Shown here: in pieces, positions 1 to 8,440 of the stretch
Layout: each line of letters opens with the position of its first letter
Numbering within the stretch: the first letter of the stretch is position 1
Origin: Acidimicrobiia bacterium
GTDB lineage: Bacteria; Actinomycetota; Acidimicrobiia; Spongiisociales; UBA5794
Length of the DNA: 64,000 bases
Reading direction: 5' to 3'
Assembly (NCBI GenBank): GCA_026985095.1
Contig: JALSQW010000056.1
Span: 195,144-259,143, forward strand
Notes under the pieces: generated by a model
Databases searched by the model: none
What the model was told of the DNA's origin: nothing
What the model saw: the letters and a program-made list of their open reading frames with translations, nothing else
Position numbers and translations under genes: made by a program

Positions 1-1013
1 ACCGCCTCGGCCTGCCCGTCGTCAAGAAGACCCCCAAGGGTGCCCCATCGACGGACGCGTCGGTGCTGGAGAAGCTCGAGGACCACCATCCGATCGTGGC
101 GGCCATCCTGCGGTACCGGGAGCTGGAGAAGCTCCGATCCACCTACGTCGATGCGCTCGTCAAGCTCGTCGAGCCCGACGGTCGTATCCGTGGCCGATTC
201 AACCAGATGGCCGCGTCCACCGGACGGCTCTCCCAGGAACAGCCCAACCTGCAGAACATCCCGATCCGGACCGAGGAGGGTCGTGCCATCCGCCGAGCCT
301 TCGTGGCGGCCGACGGGGCGACCTTCGTCGTCGCCGACTACTCCCAGATCGAGCTGAGGATCCTGGCGCACCTGTCGGGCGATCCGGGCCTCGTCGAGGC
401 GTTCGCCAACGACATCGACATCCACACCGCCACCGCAGCTCGGGTCGACGGCGTCGCCGTCGACGCCGTCACCTCCGATCAGCGCCGGCGGGCGAAGATG
501 ATCAACTTCGGTCTGCTGTACGGGATGGAGGCCTACGGGCTCGCGCAGCGTCTCGGCATCGACCGGGACGAGGCCCAGGCGCACATCGATGCCTACTTCT
601 CACGCTTCCCCCACGTCAAGGAGTTCATGGACGGGATCGTCGACCAGGCACGGGCGACCGGCTACACGACCACCATCCTCGGTCGGCGACGCTACCTGCC
701 GGAGCTCTCCAGCTCCCGGTTCCGGGACCGGCAGATGGGTGAGCGGATGGCGCTCAACGCCCCGATCCAGGGCTCGGCCGCCGACATCATCAAGAAGGCG
801 ATGATCGATCTCGACGGGGAACTGCGCGGTCGGCGGCTCGGCACAGAGATGCTCCTCCAGATCCACGATGAGCTCGTCCTGGAGGTGCCCATCGATGAGC
901 TCGACGAGGTGACGACGTTGACTCGGAGCCTCATGGAAGGGGTCGTCGAGCTACGCGTCCCCCTCAAGGTCGAGATGGGCACCGGTCCGACCCTGGCCGA
1001 CTGCACGCATTGA
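1..1013 (+). CDS. polA: DNA polymerase I, C-terminal polymerase domain (5' end outside window)
   Basis: The reading frame is open from the first bases of the window (frame starting at base 3), so this is the 3' part of a longer gene. About 337 residues are present, covering only the family A polymerase domain; the 5' nuclease and 3'-5' exonuclease regions would lie upstream. Motif A (DYSQIELR), motif B (RRRAKMINFGLLYGM) and motif C (QIHDELVLEVP) are all intact, giving the catalytic Asp residues and the O-helix Arg, Lys and Tyr. The enzyme fills gaps after excision repair and removes Okazaki primers, which fits a window that also carries uvrA, uvrB and uvrC. The stop codon is TGA. Confidence 0.97.
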   Translation, partial: RLGLPVVKKTPKGAPSTDASVLEKLEDHHPIVAAILRYRELEKLRSTYVDALVKLVEPDGRIRGRFNQMAASTGRLSQEQPNLQNIPIRTEEGRAIRRAFVAADGATFVVADYSQIELRILAHLSGDPGLVEAFANDIDIHTATAARVDGVAVDAVTSDQRRRAKMINFGLLYGMEAYGLAQRLGIDRDEAQAHIDAYFSRFPHVKEFMDGIVDQARATGYTTTILGRRRYLPELSSSRFRDRQMGERMALNAPIQGSAADIIKKAMIDLDGELRGRRLGTEMLLQIHDELVLEVPIDELDEVTTLTRSLMEGVVELRVPLKVEMGTGPTLADCTH

Positions 1014-1118
1014 TCCGGGGGCGCGTCGCGTGGTTCCCTCGTGCCGTGCGCTGGGGACGGTGGTGCGCCGTCGGGCCACGTCCAACGGAGCGAGGGTGCC
1101 CTGGCGGCCGATTCCTGG

Positions 1119-1124
1119 TATCTT
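1119..1124 (+). promoter_or_regulatory. Candidate -10 box for rpsA
   Basis: TATCTT lies 74 bp upstream of the rpsA start in a 185-bp gap. No good -35 hexamer is visible 16-18 bp upstream, so this is a weak call. A Shine-Dalgarno-like AAGGAG at 1180-1185 sits 13 nt before the ATG, which is longer than usual. Confidence 0.35.
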
Positions 1125-1198
1125 TCGGGGGCCTTCGACCGACCTTTCGGCCGCGCTCGGAGGAAATCACATTGCAGGCAAGGAGTTGATGCGCTCGT

Positions 1199-2764
1199 AT
1201 GGCCATCGAGAACGAGAACGAGCTCACCGTCGACGGTGAGGAACCACAACAGGTGACACCCGTCACCGAGACGGGTGCCGCCGGCACGGAGCCGGTCGCC
1301 GAGCCCGCCGCCGAGACCGCCGGTGCAGAATCGAAGGCCGCCGCGTCCGCAGCGGCCCCGGACGTCGAGGCCCCGACGGGGCCGACGACCGAGGCGACGG
1401 CCGGAACCACCGAGGCGGCGGAAGAGGCCACGGCCACCGGGCCGATCGGAACGCCCGGGCCCGTCGAGCACCCGCCGGCACCGCGCGAGGAACGCCCCGC
1501 CATCACCGCCCCCAAGGATCTGGGCGACCTGCCCGAGGACCTCTCGGCCGAGGACTTCGCCGCCGCCGTCGAGCGCACCGTCTTCCAGTTCAAGGAGGGG
1601 GACATCGTCGCCGGCACCGTCGTGCGGGTCGATCCCGACGAGGTCCTCGTCGACATCGGCTTCAAATCCGAGGGGGTCATCCCCTCCAAGGAACTGTCGA
1701 TCCGCAACAACGCGAACCCTGCCGACGTCGTATCCGTCGGCGAGGAGATCGAAGCGCTCGTCCTCCAGATGGAGGACGAGAACGGCCGACTCGTGCTCTC
1801 CAAGAAGCGGGCCCAGTACGAACGTGCCTGGGGCCGGATCGAGCGGATCATGCAGGAAGGCGGCACCGTATCGGGTCCGGTCATCGAGGTCGTCAAGGGC
1901 GGACTCATCGTCGACATCGGCCTGCGCGGGTTCCTCCCGGCCAGCCTCGTCGATCTGCGTCGGGTCCGCGACCTGCAGCCGTTCGTCGGTGAGGTGATCG
2001 AAGCCAAGGTCATCGAACTCGACAAGAACCGCAACAACGTGGTCCTCTCCCGACGGGCCTACCTCGAAGAGGAGCAAGCCGAACAGCGTCAGGCGTTCCT
2101 GTCGGATCTGCAACCGGGGGACATCCGCGAGGGCGTCGTCTCGTCGGTCGTCAACTTCGGCGCCTTCGTCGACCTCGGGGGCATGGACGGTCTCGTCCAC
2201 GTCTCCGAGCTGTCCTGGCAGCACGTCAACCATCCCGGAGAGGTCGTGTCCGTCGGCGACAAGGTGAAGGTCAAGGTCCTCGAGGTCGACCGTGAGCGTG
2301 AGCGCATCTCCCTGTCCATCCGCCAGACCGCCGAAGATCCATGGGACACCTTCATCCGCGACACCGACGTCGGGGCGATCCTCGACGGTGTCGTCACCAA
2401 GACGGTGCCGTTCGGCGCCTTCGTCTCGGTCGGAGAAGGGGTCGAAGGGCTGGTCCACGTCTCCGAGATCGCGATGCATCACGTCGAAAGCCCCGAGCTG
2501 GAACTCTCCATCGGTCAGCAAGTTCGGGTAAAGGTCACCGAGATCGACGCCGACAGGAGACGGGTGAGCCTGTCCATCAAGCAGGCGCTTCCCGAATGGG
2601 AAGAACGCTCCGGAGGCTGGAGCGAGCGGAAACCGACCAAGCCGAAGCGAAGGGAGTTCCAGCGTGAGGACGAAACACCGTCCGATCGTCCATCGTTCTC
2701 GGCCGACGCGTCCCTCGAAGCCATCCTCGAGGAGCTCAAGGAACGAGGCATCGGTCGGAGCTGA
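1199..2764 (+). CDS. rpsA: 30S ribosomal protein S1
   Basis: A 521-residue protein with four S1 (OB-fold) RNA-binding repeats at about residues 132-204, 219-286, 307-376 and 393-463. Repeats 3 and 4 carry the typical core (NFGAFVDLGGMDGLVHVSELS and PFGAFVSVG..GLVHVSEI). S1 helps the 30S subunit bind and unfold mRNA. The first 130 residues are an Ala/Thr/Glu/Pro-rich low-complexity extension, and the tail after residue 465 is charged. Four repeats match the actinobacterial form rather than the six-repeat enterobacterial one. It stands alone downstream of polA, an arrangement common in Actinomycetota. Confidence 0.96.
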   Translation: MAIENENELTVDGEEPQQVTPVTETGAAGTEPVAEPAAETAGAESKAAASAAAPDVEAPTGPTTEATAGTTEAAEEATATGPIGTPGPVEHPPAPREERPAITAPKDLGDLPEDLSAEDFAAAVERTVFQFKEGDIVAGTVVRVDPDEVLVDIGFKSEGVIPSKELSIRNNANPADVVSVGEEIEALVLQMEDENGRLVLSKKRAQYERAWGRIERIMQEGGTVSGPVIEVVKGGLIVDIGLRGFLPASLVDLRRVRDLQPFVGEVIEAKVIELDKNRNNVVLSRRAYLEEEQAEQRQAFLSDLQPGDIREGVVSSVVNFGAFVDLGGMDGLVHVSELSWQHVNHPGEVVSVGDKVKVKVLEVDRERERISLSIRQTAEDPWDTFIRDTDVGAILDGVVTKTVPFGAFVSVGEGVEGLVHVSEIAMHHVESPELELSIGQQVRVKVTEIDADRRRVSLSIKQALPEWEERSGGWSERKPTKPKRREFQREDETPSDRPSFSADASLEAILEELKERGIGRS

Positions 2765-2898
2765 GCTCCCGCCGGCCGGTCAGGGGAAGATCCTTGACCT
2801 GAGGCCTCACAGCGTGCGAACCTTGACCAACGTCACGGGGGGTCTCGACCGGATCCTTTCGCGCTTCACCACCACTCTCGAGGGGAGGGCCAACTGAG

Positions 2899-3900
2899 AT
2901 GGGTAGGCGAACCATTGTCCTCGTCATCGCGATCGTCCTTGCGGTCGTCTCGGCATTCGCCGTGTACCGCTACCTGACGACCGTCGAAGGCGACATCCGA
3001 GCGGACATCACCGAGGTGAAGGTCTTCAGGGCCACCAACCTCATCGAAACGGGAACCCCCGGATCCGAGGCCCGACCGTTCATCGAGGAGTCCCGAGCGC
3101 TCCGCGAAGCCGTCGTCTTCGATGGTTCCACGATCGTGTGCTCCGGCCCGGTGGATCCCTCCGGTGATCCCAACGCCGTCGGCTGTCCGGACAACCCGAA
3201 GGACCTCGATGCGCTCCTCGAAGGGCGCGTCGCGGCCGGCCCGGTCAGCGCCGGGCAGCTCATCACCACCGACCAGTGGGTTACCCCGGCGGAGCTGAAC
3301 TCGATCAGCCTCTCCGAGTCGATCCCGCAAGGCAAGGTGGCCATCTCCGTGCGTCCCGACGAGGTCGGTGCCGTCGGTGGGTTCATCCGGCCCGGCGACA
3401 AGGTCAACCTGGTCGCCTCGGCCACGGTGCAGCTCAACAGCTTCATCCAGCTCCTCCAGAACCCGGATCTGCGTGCGTCGATCCTCGGTGAGGGCTTCGC
3501 GGCGCCCGACACGGGGACCGACACGACGACCACCGGCGACGGCACCGAGCCCGACATCGTCGGCCAGGTCGCCGAGACCTTGCCGGCGCAGCTCGACTTC
3601 ACCCAGACGATCCTCCAGAACCTCGAGGTGTTGGCGGTGGGCCCCGACACCCGCCCGAGCCCTCTCGGCACCGGCCTGGAGCCGCAGGGCTCGCAGGTGA
3701 TCGTTCTGGAGGTGACGCCCGAGCAGGCCGAACAGATCGAGTTCGCGAGGCAGTACACGAGCATCGCCCTGTCGCTGCTGCCCGCCGATGTCCCCTACAC
3801 TCCGTTCGACTCGACCGGTGTGGTCGTGGACGACCTGTTCACCCTCATCGATCGGATCGCCGAGAACGTGGAGGCCACCGTTGGCGCTTCCGGCAACTGA
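2899..3900 (+). CDS. cpaB: Flp pilus assembly protein CpaB/RcpC (SAF domain)
   Basis: A 333-residue protein with one N-terminal membrane anchor (about residues 5-24), then a SAF-like domain and an RcpC/CpaB C-terminal domain with the characteristic pattern of a VRPDEVGAVGGFIRPGDKVNL segment and a later ILQNLEVLAVG segment. CpaB proteins sit in the cell envelope as part of Tad pilus machines, and their exact role in monoderms is not settled. A strong Shine-Dalgarno (GGGAGGG, 2883-2889) precedes the ATG by 9 nt. It is the first gene of the Tad operon, which continues directly into cpaE. Confidence 0.9.
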   Translation: MGRRTIVLVIAIVLAVVSAFAVYRYLTTVEGDIRADITEVKVFRATNLIETGTPGSEARPFIEESRALREAVVFDGSTIVCSGPVDPSGDPNAVGCPDNPKDLDALLEGRVAAGPVSAGQLITTDQWVTPAELNSISLSESIPQGKVAISVRPDEVGAVGGFIRPGDKVNLVASATVQLNSFIQLLQNPDLRASILGEGFAAPDTGTDTTTTGDGTEPDIVGQVAETLPAQLDFTQTILQNLEVLAVGPDTRPSPLGTGLEPQGSQVIVLEVTPEQAEQIEFARQYTSIALSLLPADVPYTPFDSTGVVVDDLFTLIDRIAENVEATVGASGN

Positions 3901-5077
3901 TCACGCAGTGACCCGCTCGGTCCTGGTCGTCGACTCCGACCCGGCCTTCATCGAGGACGCCGAACGCATCTTCGACGGCCAGAAGGTCTACGGCGCCCGC
4001 AACATCTCCGACGCCCAGCGCAGGCTGGTCGAGGAGGGCATCGAGCTGGCCGTGATCGGCCCCAGCTTCGCCCACGAGAGCGGGGTCGCCGAGTCGGCGC
4101 TGTTGCTCGACGTGCAGCCGGACCTGCCACTCGTGCTCATCTCGGACGTCCTCAACACCGACGTGCTGCGAGCGGCCATCCGGGTCGGCTTCCGGGACGT
4201 GATCGACATGCCGCTCACGTCCCAGAAGGTCATCGACATGATGTCGATCATCGAGCAGGTCCACCGGCGGGAGGAGGACGAACGCGCCGGCAAGCACAAG
4301 GTCGGCAAGGTCGTGACGATCATGTCGCCCAAGGGTGGCGCGGGCAAGACGATGACCACCTCGAACGTGTCGTTGGCCCTGGCCATGTGGGGCGATCCGA
4401 GCCGGGTCGTGGTCCTGGACGCCGACCTCCAATTCGGCGACGTGTGCATCTCCCTCCAGGTCGACCCGGCACACACCATCGTGGACGTGGCCAGGGACAT
4501 CGACAAACTCGACGAGCCGTTGCTCGAGAGCCTGTTGGCGACCCACAGCTCGGGCATGCGGGTCCTGTCGGCGCCGCTCGAACCGTCCCTCGCCGACGAG
4601 GTGTCGACCCAGGTCGTGGTGAAGACCATCGGCATGCTGAAGCGCATGTTCGACTACATCATCATCGACACCGCACCGTTCCTCGACGAGCCCGTCCTGT
4701 CCATCCTCGAGCGATCCGACGTGGTCCTGCTCGTCGTCGACATGGATCTGCCGTCGGTCAAGAACGCCAAGCTCGCGCTCGATACGTTGCGGCTGATCAA
4801 GTTCCCGTTCGAGAAGATCAAGCTCGTGCTCAACCGCGTCAACTCGAAGGCACGGCTCGACGTCAACGAGCTCGAGCGGTCCCTCGGTCTCGAGGTGCAG
4901 GCGGCGATCTCGTCGGACAAGCTCGTGCCTCGGGCCGTCAACGAGGGAGAGCCGGTCGTGTCCCTCTACCCCCGCTCTCGGGTCGCCAAGGACCTGCGCG
5001 GTGTGGCGGCGCTGGTCCTCGATGATGACGAGAAGATCCCTGAAGAAGAGTCCAAGCAGCGCCGATGGTTCAAGTAG
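3881..5077 (+). CDS. cpaE: Tad pilus ATPase CpaE/TadZ (receiver-like plus MinD-like domains)
   Basis: About 398 residues. Residues 12-125 form a receiver-like domain (LVVDSDP start), and residues 140-390 form a ParA/MinD ATPase with a deviant Walker A, SPKGGAGKT, near residues 149-157 and a switch motif DTAP. TadZ/CpaE proteins place and polarise the Tad pilus machine at the membrane. I chose the TTG at 3881 because GGAGG (3870-3874) sits 6 nt upstream, which makes it overlap cpaB by 20 bp; a GTG at 3908 is an alternative with no visible ribosome site. A weak 6-bp hairpin (5078-5094) lies just after the stop. Confidence 0.9.
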   Translation: MALPATDHAVTRSVLVVDSDPAFIEDAERIFDGQKVYGARNISDAQRRLVEEGIELAVIGPSFAHESGVAESALLLDVQPDLPLVLISDVLNTDVLRAAIRVGFRDVIDMPLTSQKVIDMMSIIEQVHRREEDERAGKHKVGKVVTIMSPKGGAGKTMTTSNVSLALAMWGDPSRVVVLDADLQFGDVCISLQVDPAHTIVDVARDIDKLDEPLLESLLATHSSGMRVLSAPLEPSLADEVSTQVVVKTIGMLKRMFDYIIIDTAPFLDEPVLSILERSDVVLLVVDMDLPSVKNAKLALDTLRLIKFPFEKIKLVLNRVNSKARLDVNELERSLGLEVQAAISSDKLVPRAVNEGEPVVSLYPRSRVAKDLRGVAALVLDDDEKIPEEESKQRRWFK

Positions 5078-5121
5078 GTTGCCGGTAGGGCAACGCCGAT
5101 GAGAACTGGGGAGATCGAATC

Positions 5122-6471
5122 ATGAGCCTCGCCGACAGGGTCAAGGCGGCCCGCGCATCCGAGACGACGGTCGACACGCAGCGCGAGGAGAGCCGCCAGG
5201 AGCTCCGCCGCAAGCTGCACTACAAGGTCGTCGAAGGCCTCGGCCCGACGCTCTACGACCGCCAGATGTCCGACGCCGAGCTGAAGCTCCGGGTCATGGA
5301 GATGCTCGAATGGGCGCTCGACCAGGAACAGTCCGTTCCGCTGTCGCGGGCGGACCGGCTCAGTCTCCTGCAGGAGATCTCCGACGACGTCCTCGGGTAC
5401 GGGCCCATCGATCCCTATCTGGCCGACCCGGAGGTCACCGAGATCATGGTCAACGGGCCCCATGCGGTCTGGATCGAGCGGGCAGGCCGCCTGTTCAAGA
5501 CCGACACCAGGTTCGTGGACGCCACCCACCTGGAGCGGATCATCGAGAAGATCGTCGGCCAGGTCGGTCGTCGGATCGACGAGTCCACCCCGATGGTGGA
5601 TGCCCGGCTGCCCGACGGATCCCGGGTCAACGCCGTCATCCATCCCCTCGCCATCGGCGGCCCCTACCTCACGATCCGGAAGTTCGCGGTCGACCCGTTC
5701 ACCGTCGAGGACCTCATCGCCAACAACACCCTGTCCGAACAGGCCGCCGGGCTGGTGAGACGAGCGGTCCGCGGCAAGCTCAACGTGGTGGTCTCCGGCG
5801 CTACCGGTTCCGGGAAGACGACGTTGTTGAACGTGCTGTCGAACTTCATCCCCGACGATGAGCGCATCGTCACGATCGAAGACGCCGCCGAACTCCAGCT
5901 CAACCAGGTGCATGTGCTCAGCCTCGAAGCCCGGCCTCCCAACCTGGAAGGCAAGGGCCAGGTGACGATCCGCGACCTCGTGCGCAACTCGCTGCGTATG
6001 CGACCCGACCGCATCATCGTCGGTGAGGTCCGCGGCGGCGAGGCGCTCGACATGCTCCAGGCGATGAACACCGGTCACGATGGATCCTTGACGACCGTCC
6101 ACTCCAACTCGCCTCGCGACACACTGGCCCGTGTCGAGACGATGGTGCTCATGGCCGGGATGGACCTCCCGATCCGGGCCATCCGGGAGCAGCTCGCCTC
6201 CGCCCTCGACCTGATCGTGCACACCCACCGCCTTCGCGACGGTACCCGAAGGGTGACCCACATCACCGAGGTCGTCGGCATGGAGGGCGACATCATCACC
6301 CTGCAGGACCTGATGCTGTTCGACTACGGCATGGGTGTCGACGAGAACGGCAAGTACCTGGGCCGTCTCAAGGCGACTGGGATCCGACCCACGTTCAGCG
6401 ATCACCTGGAGAACCTGGGCATCGGTCTCCCCGCGGACCTGTTCGCCCCCGAGCCCTTCGCCCGACGATGA
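5122..6471 (+). CDS. tadA: Tad pilus assembly ATPase TadA/CpaF
   Basis: A 449-residue type II/IV secretion ATPase. The Walker A motif GATGSGKT is at residues 226-233. It is followed by an acidic Asp-box region (IVTIEDAAELQL), a Walker B-like IIVGEVRGGEALDML and a His-box region (GSLTTVHSN). The CpaF-type N-terminal domain (YGPIDPYLADPEVTEIMVNG) is present. This hexameric ATPase powers extension, and probably retraction, of the Flp pilus. Its last 4 bp overlap the tadB start (ATGA), so the two are translationally coupled. Confidence 0.95.
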   Translation: MSLADRVKAARASETTVDTQREESRQELRRKLHYKVVEGLGPTLYDRQMSDAELKLRVMEMLEWALDQEQSVPLSRADRLSLLQEISDDVLGYGPIDPYLADPEVTEIMVNGPHAVWIERAGRLFKTDTRFVDATHLERIIEKIVGQVGRRIDESTPMVDARLPDGSRVNAVIHPLAIGGPYLTIRKFAVDPFTVEDLIANNTLSEQAAGLVRRAVRGKLNVVVSGATGSGKTTLLNVLSNFIPDDERIVTIEDAAELQLNQVHVLSLEARPPNLEGKGQVTIRDLVRNSLRMRPDRIIVGEVRGGEALDMLQAMNTGHDGSLTTVHSNSPRDTLARVETMVLMAGMDLPIRAIREQLASALDLIVHTHRLRDGTRRVTHITEVVGMEGDIITLQDLMLFDYGMGVDENGKYLGRLKATGIRPTFSDHLENLGIGLPADLFAPEPFARR

Positions 6472-7532
6472 GGATCCTCGGGCGCACCATGACGGTCGCG
6501 GTCGTGGCGGCCCTCACCATGGCCGTGGCCGCGCCGGCCTTCGCCCAGACCGGGGTGAGAACGGGCGACCCGAAGACGTGGCTCGTCATCGTGGGTGCGA
6601 TCGCCGCCGGCCTGGCCGCGTTCCTGCTCATCATCATCCTGTTCGGTCGGGCTCCGGGTCGGGAGGCGGCGTTGCGGGGACGCCTCGCCACCTACGGCCA
6701 GTCGGTCGACCGGTCCGGGTTCTTCGGACGGTTCCGGGTCCTGCGCCGGGCGGCGAGCACCGCCGAAGGCGTGGCCCGCGAACGAGGGGTGTTCCAGATC
6801 ATCGAGACGGCGTTGGAGCAGGCCAACCTGCCGCTCCGCCCGGGTGAGGCGATCATCGGCGGTATCGGCCTGGCCTTCATCTTCGGTCTCGTGGTCGGCG
6901 CGCTGCTCCAGTCGCTCTTGTTCGGCATCGTCGCCGCGGTGGTGGTGCTGGTGTTGGCGGCCATGACCATCAACATGGTCGCCGCCAGGGAACGGAAGCG
7001 CTTCGAGGCGCAACTGCCCGCCACGCTCAACCTGATCGCGACCTCCCTCCGGGCCGGCTACTCGCTCCTCCAGGCGGTCGAAGCCGTCGGGGCGGAGGCC
7101 CCGGAGCCGACGTCACGTGAGTTCGGTCGAGCGATCTCGGAGATCCGCCTCGGAAAGTCCGTCTCCGATGCCCTCGGCGACGTCGCCCAGCGCATGGAGT
7201 CCCAGGACTTCGAGTGGGCGGTCCTCGCCATCAACATCCAGCGGGAGGTGGGCGGCAACCTGGCCGAGGTCCTCCAGACCACGGCCGAGACGATGCTCCA
7301 GCGGAACCGTCTCCGGCGGGAGATGAAAGCTCTCACCGCCGAAGGGCGGGTCTCGGCGTTCGTCCTCGGGGCGCTGCCGTTCTTCCTCTTCGCGGTGATC
7401 TTCATCGTGAACCCGACGTACATCAAGCCGCTCATCTCGACCACCCCGGGGCTCGCTGCGATCGGCGCCGCCCTGGTGATGATCATGATCGGGATCATGT
7501 GGCTGCAGAAGATCGTGAACGTGGAGATCTGA
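6468..7532 (+). CDS. tadB: Tad pilus inner-membrane protein TadB
   Basis: A 354-residue type II secretion F-domain protein. The N-terminus looks like a cleavable signal peptide (a hydrophobic stretch ending in AFAQ) followed at once by a transmembrane helix. Two more helices occupy about residues 125-170 and a pair lies at the C-terminus (about 295-350). The T2SSF core is around residues 180-310 (LRAGYSLLQAVEAVG...RE.GGNLAEVL). TadB partners TadC to form the platform on which TadA acts. The gene overlaps tadA by 4 bp and ends one base before tadC. Confidence 0.92.
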   Translation: MRILGRTMTVAVVAALTMAVAAPAFAQTGVRTGDPKTWLVIVGAIAAGLAAFLLIIILFGRAPGREAALRGRLATYGQSVDRSGFFGRFRVLRRAASTAEGVARERGVFQIIETALEQANLPLRPGEAIIGGIGLAFIFGLVVGALLQSLLFGIVAAVVVLVLAAMTINMVAARERKRFEAQLPATLNLIATSLRAGYSLLQAVEAVGAEAPEPTSREFGRAISEIRLGKSVSDALGDVAQRMESQDFEWAVLAINIQREVGGNLAEVLQTTAETMLQRNRLRREMKALTAEGRVSAFVLGALPFFLFAVIFIVNPTYIKPLISTTPGLAAIGAALVMIMIGIMWLQKIVNVEI

Positions 7533-7533
7533 T

Positions 7534-8436
7534 ATGGACCCGTTGCTGTTCGCCGTCATCTCGGTCGGAGTGACCATCGGCGCCTTCGCCTACTACGTCG
7601 GCAACGGTGTCGTCCGTGCCCGCCAGAACGCCGGCCGGCGCCTCATGGGCCTGCAGTCGCGCGCCGAGGTCCTGGACGCGAGCTTCTCGGAGCGGGCGCT
7701 GGCGCCGGTGGTGCAGAAGATCGGGCGGTTCGCGCTGCGTCTCACCCCGCAGGGATGGGTGACCCGAGCCCAGCACAAGCTGTTGGTGGCCGGATGGGCC
7801 GAGCGGATGGATGGCAACACCTGGGCCGCCATCCGGATCCTCACCATCGTCGGTGCGTTCGTCGTCTGGGTCCTCATGCAGGGGATCATCGACTCGAACT
7901 CGATGCGGCTCATCTCCCTCGGCGTCCTGGCGGTGGTCGGCTTCTTCGGGCCCGAGGCGATCCTCAACCGCAGGATCGACGAACGTCGCCATGCGATCGA
8001 GGTCCAGCTCCCCGACGTGATCGATCTGCTCGTCATCTCGGTCGAGGCCGGCCTCGGTTTCGAGGCGGCGATGGGGCGGGTCGTCCAGAACGTGCCCGGG
8101 GAGCTGTCGAGGGAGTTCGCCCGGGCGCTGCAGGAGACCCGTGTCGGGGTGAGCCGTCACGAGGCGCTGCGCAACATGTCGAAGCGCACCGACGTCGACG
8201 ACCTCAACTCGTTCATCCTCGCCCTCAACCAGGCCGACCAGTTCGGTGTGTCGATCGCCCGGATGTTGCGGGTCCAGGCCGACGAGATGCGTGTCCGGCG
8301 CCGACAGCGAGCTCAGGAGCGAGCGTTCGCGGCTCCGGTGAAGATGGTGTTCCCGTTGGTGTTCTTCATCTTCCCCGCGATCTTCGTCGTCATCATCGGA
8401 CCGGCTGCGATCAGCATCGCCCAGACCCTCGGCTGA
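7534..8436 (+). CDS. tadC: Tad pilus inner-membrane protein TadC
   Basis: A 300-residue T2SSF-domain protein. It has an N-terminal helix, a helix pair near residues 90-145, the F-domain core (LPDVIDLLVISVEAGLGFEAA), and a C-terminal helix. It would form the TadB-TadC platform in the cytoplasmic membrane. It starts one base after tadB and ends 4 bp before the next gene, so it is part of the same operon. No TadE/TadF minor pilins or prepilin peptidase (TadV/CpaA) are present nearby, so those must be encoded elsewhere. Confidence 0.92.
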   Translation: MDPLLFAVISVGVTIGAFAYYVGNGVVRARQNAGRRLMGLQSRAEVLDASFSERALAPVVQKIGRFALRLTPQGWVTRAQHKLLVAGWAERMDGNTWAAIRILTIVGAFVVWVLMQGIIDSNSMRLISLGVLAVVGFFGPEAILNRRIDERRHAIEVQLPDVIDLLVISVEAGLGFEAAMGRVVQNVPGELSREFARALQETRVGVSRHEALRNMSKRTDVDDLNSFILALNQADQFGVSIARMLRVQADEMRVRRRQRAQERAFAAPVKMVFPLVFFIFPAIFVVIIGPAAISIAQTLG

Positions 8437-8440
8437 TCCG

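Noticed and set aside
692-2521. 609-codon minus-strand frame opposite polA and rpsA
   Set aside because: Shadow of two clear genes; low-complexity composition and no ribosome site.
2792-2828. Two CCTTGACC repeats upstream of cpaB as -35 elements
   Set aside because: No TANNNT box is found 16-18 bp downstream of either.
6468-6560. TadB signal peptide as evidence for a fused extra domain
   Set aside because: The segment is just a hydrophobic start followed by the usual first TadB helix; no extra domain is present.
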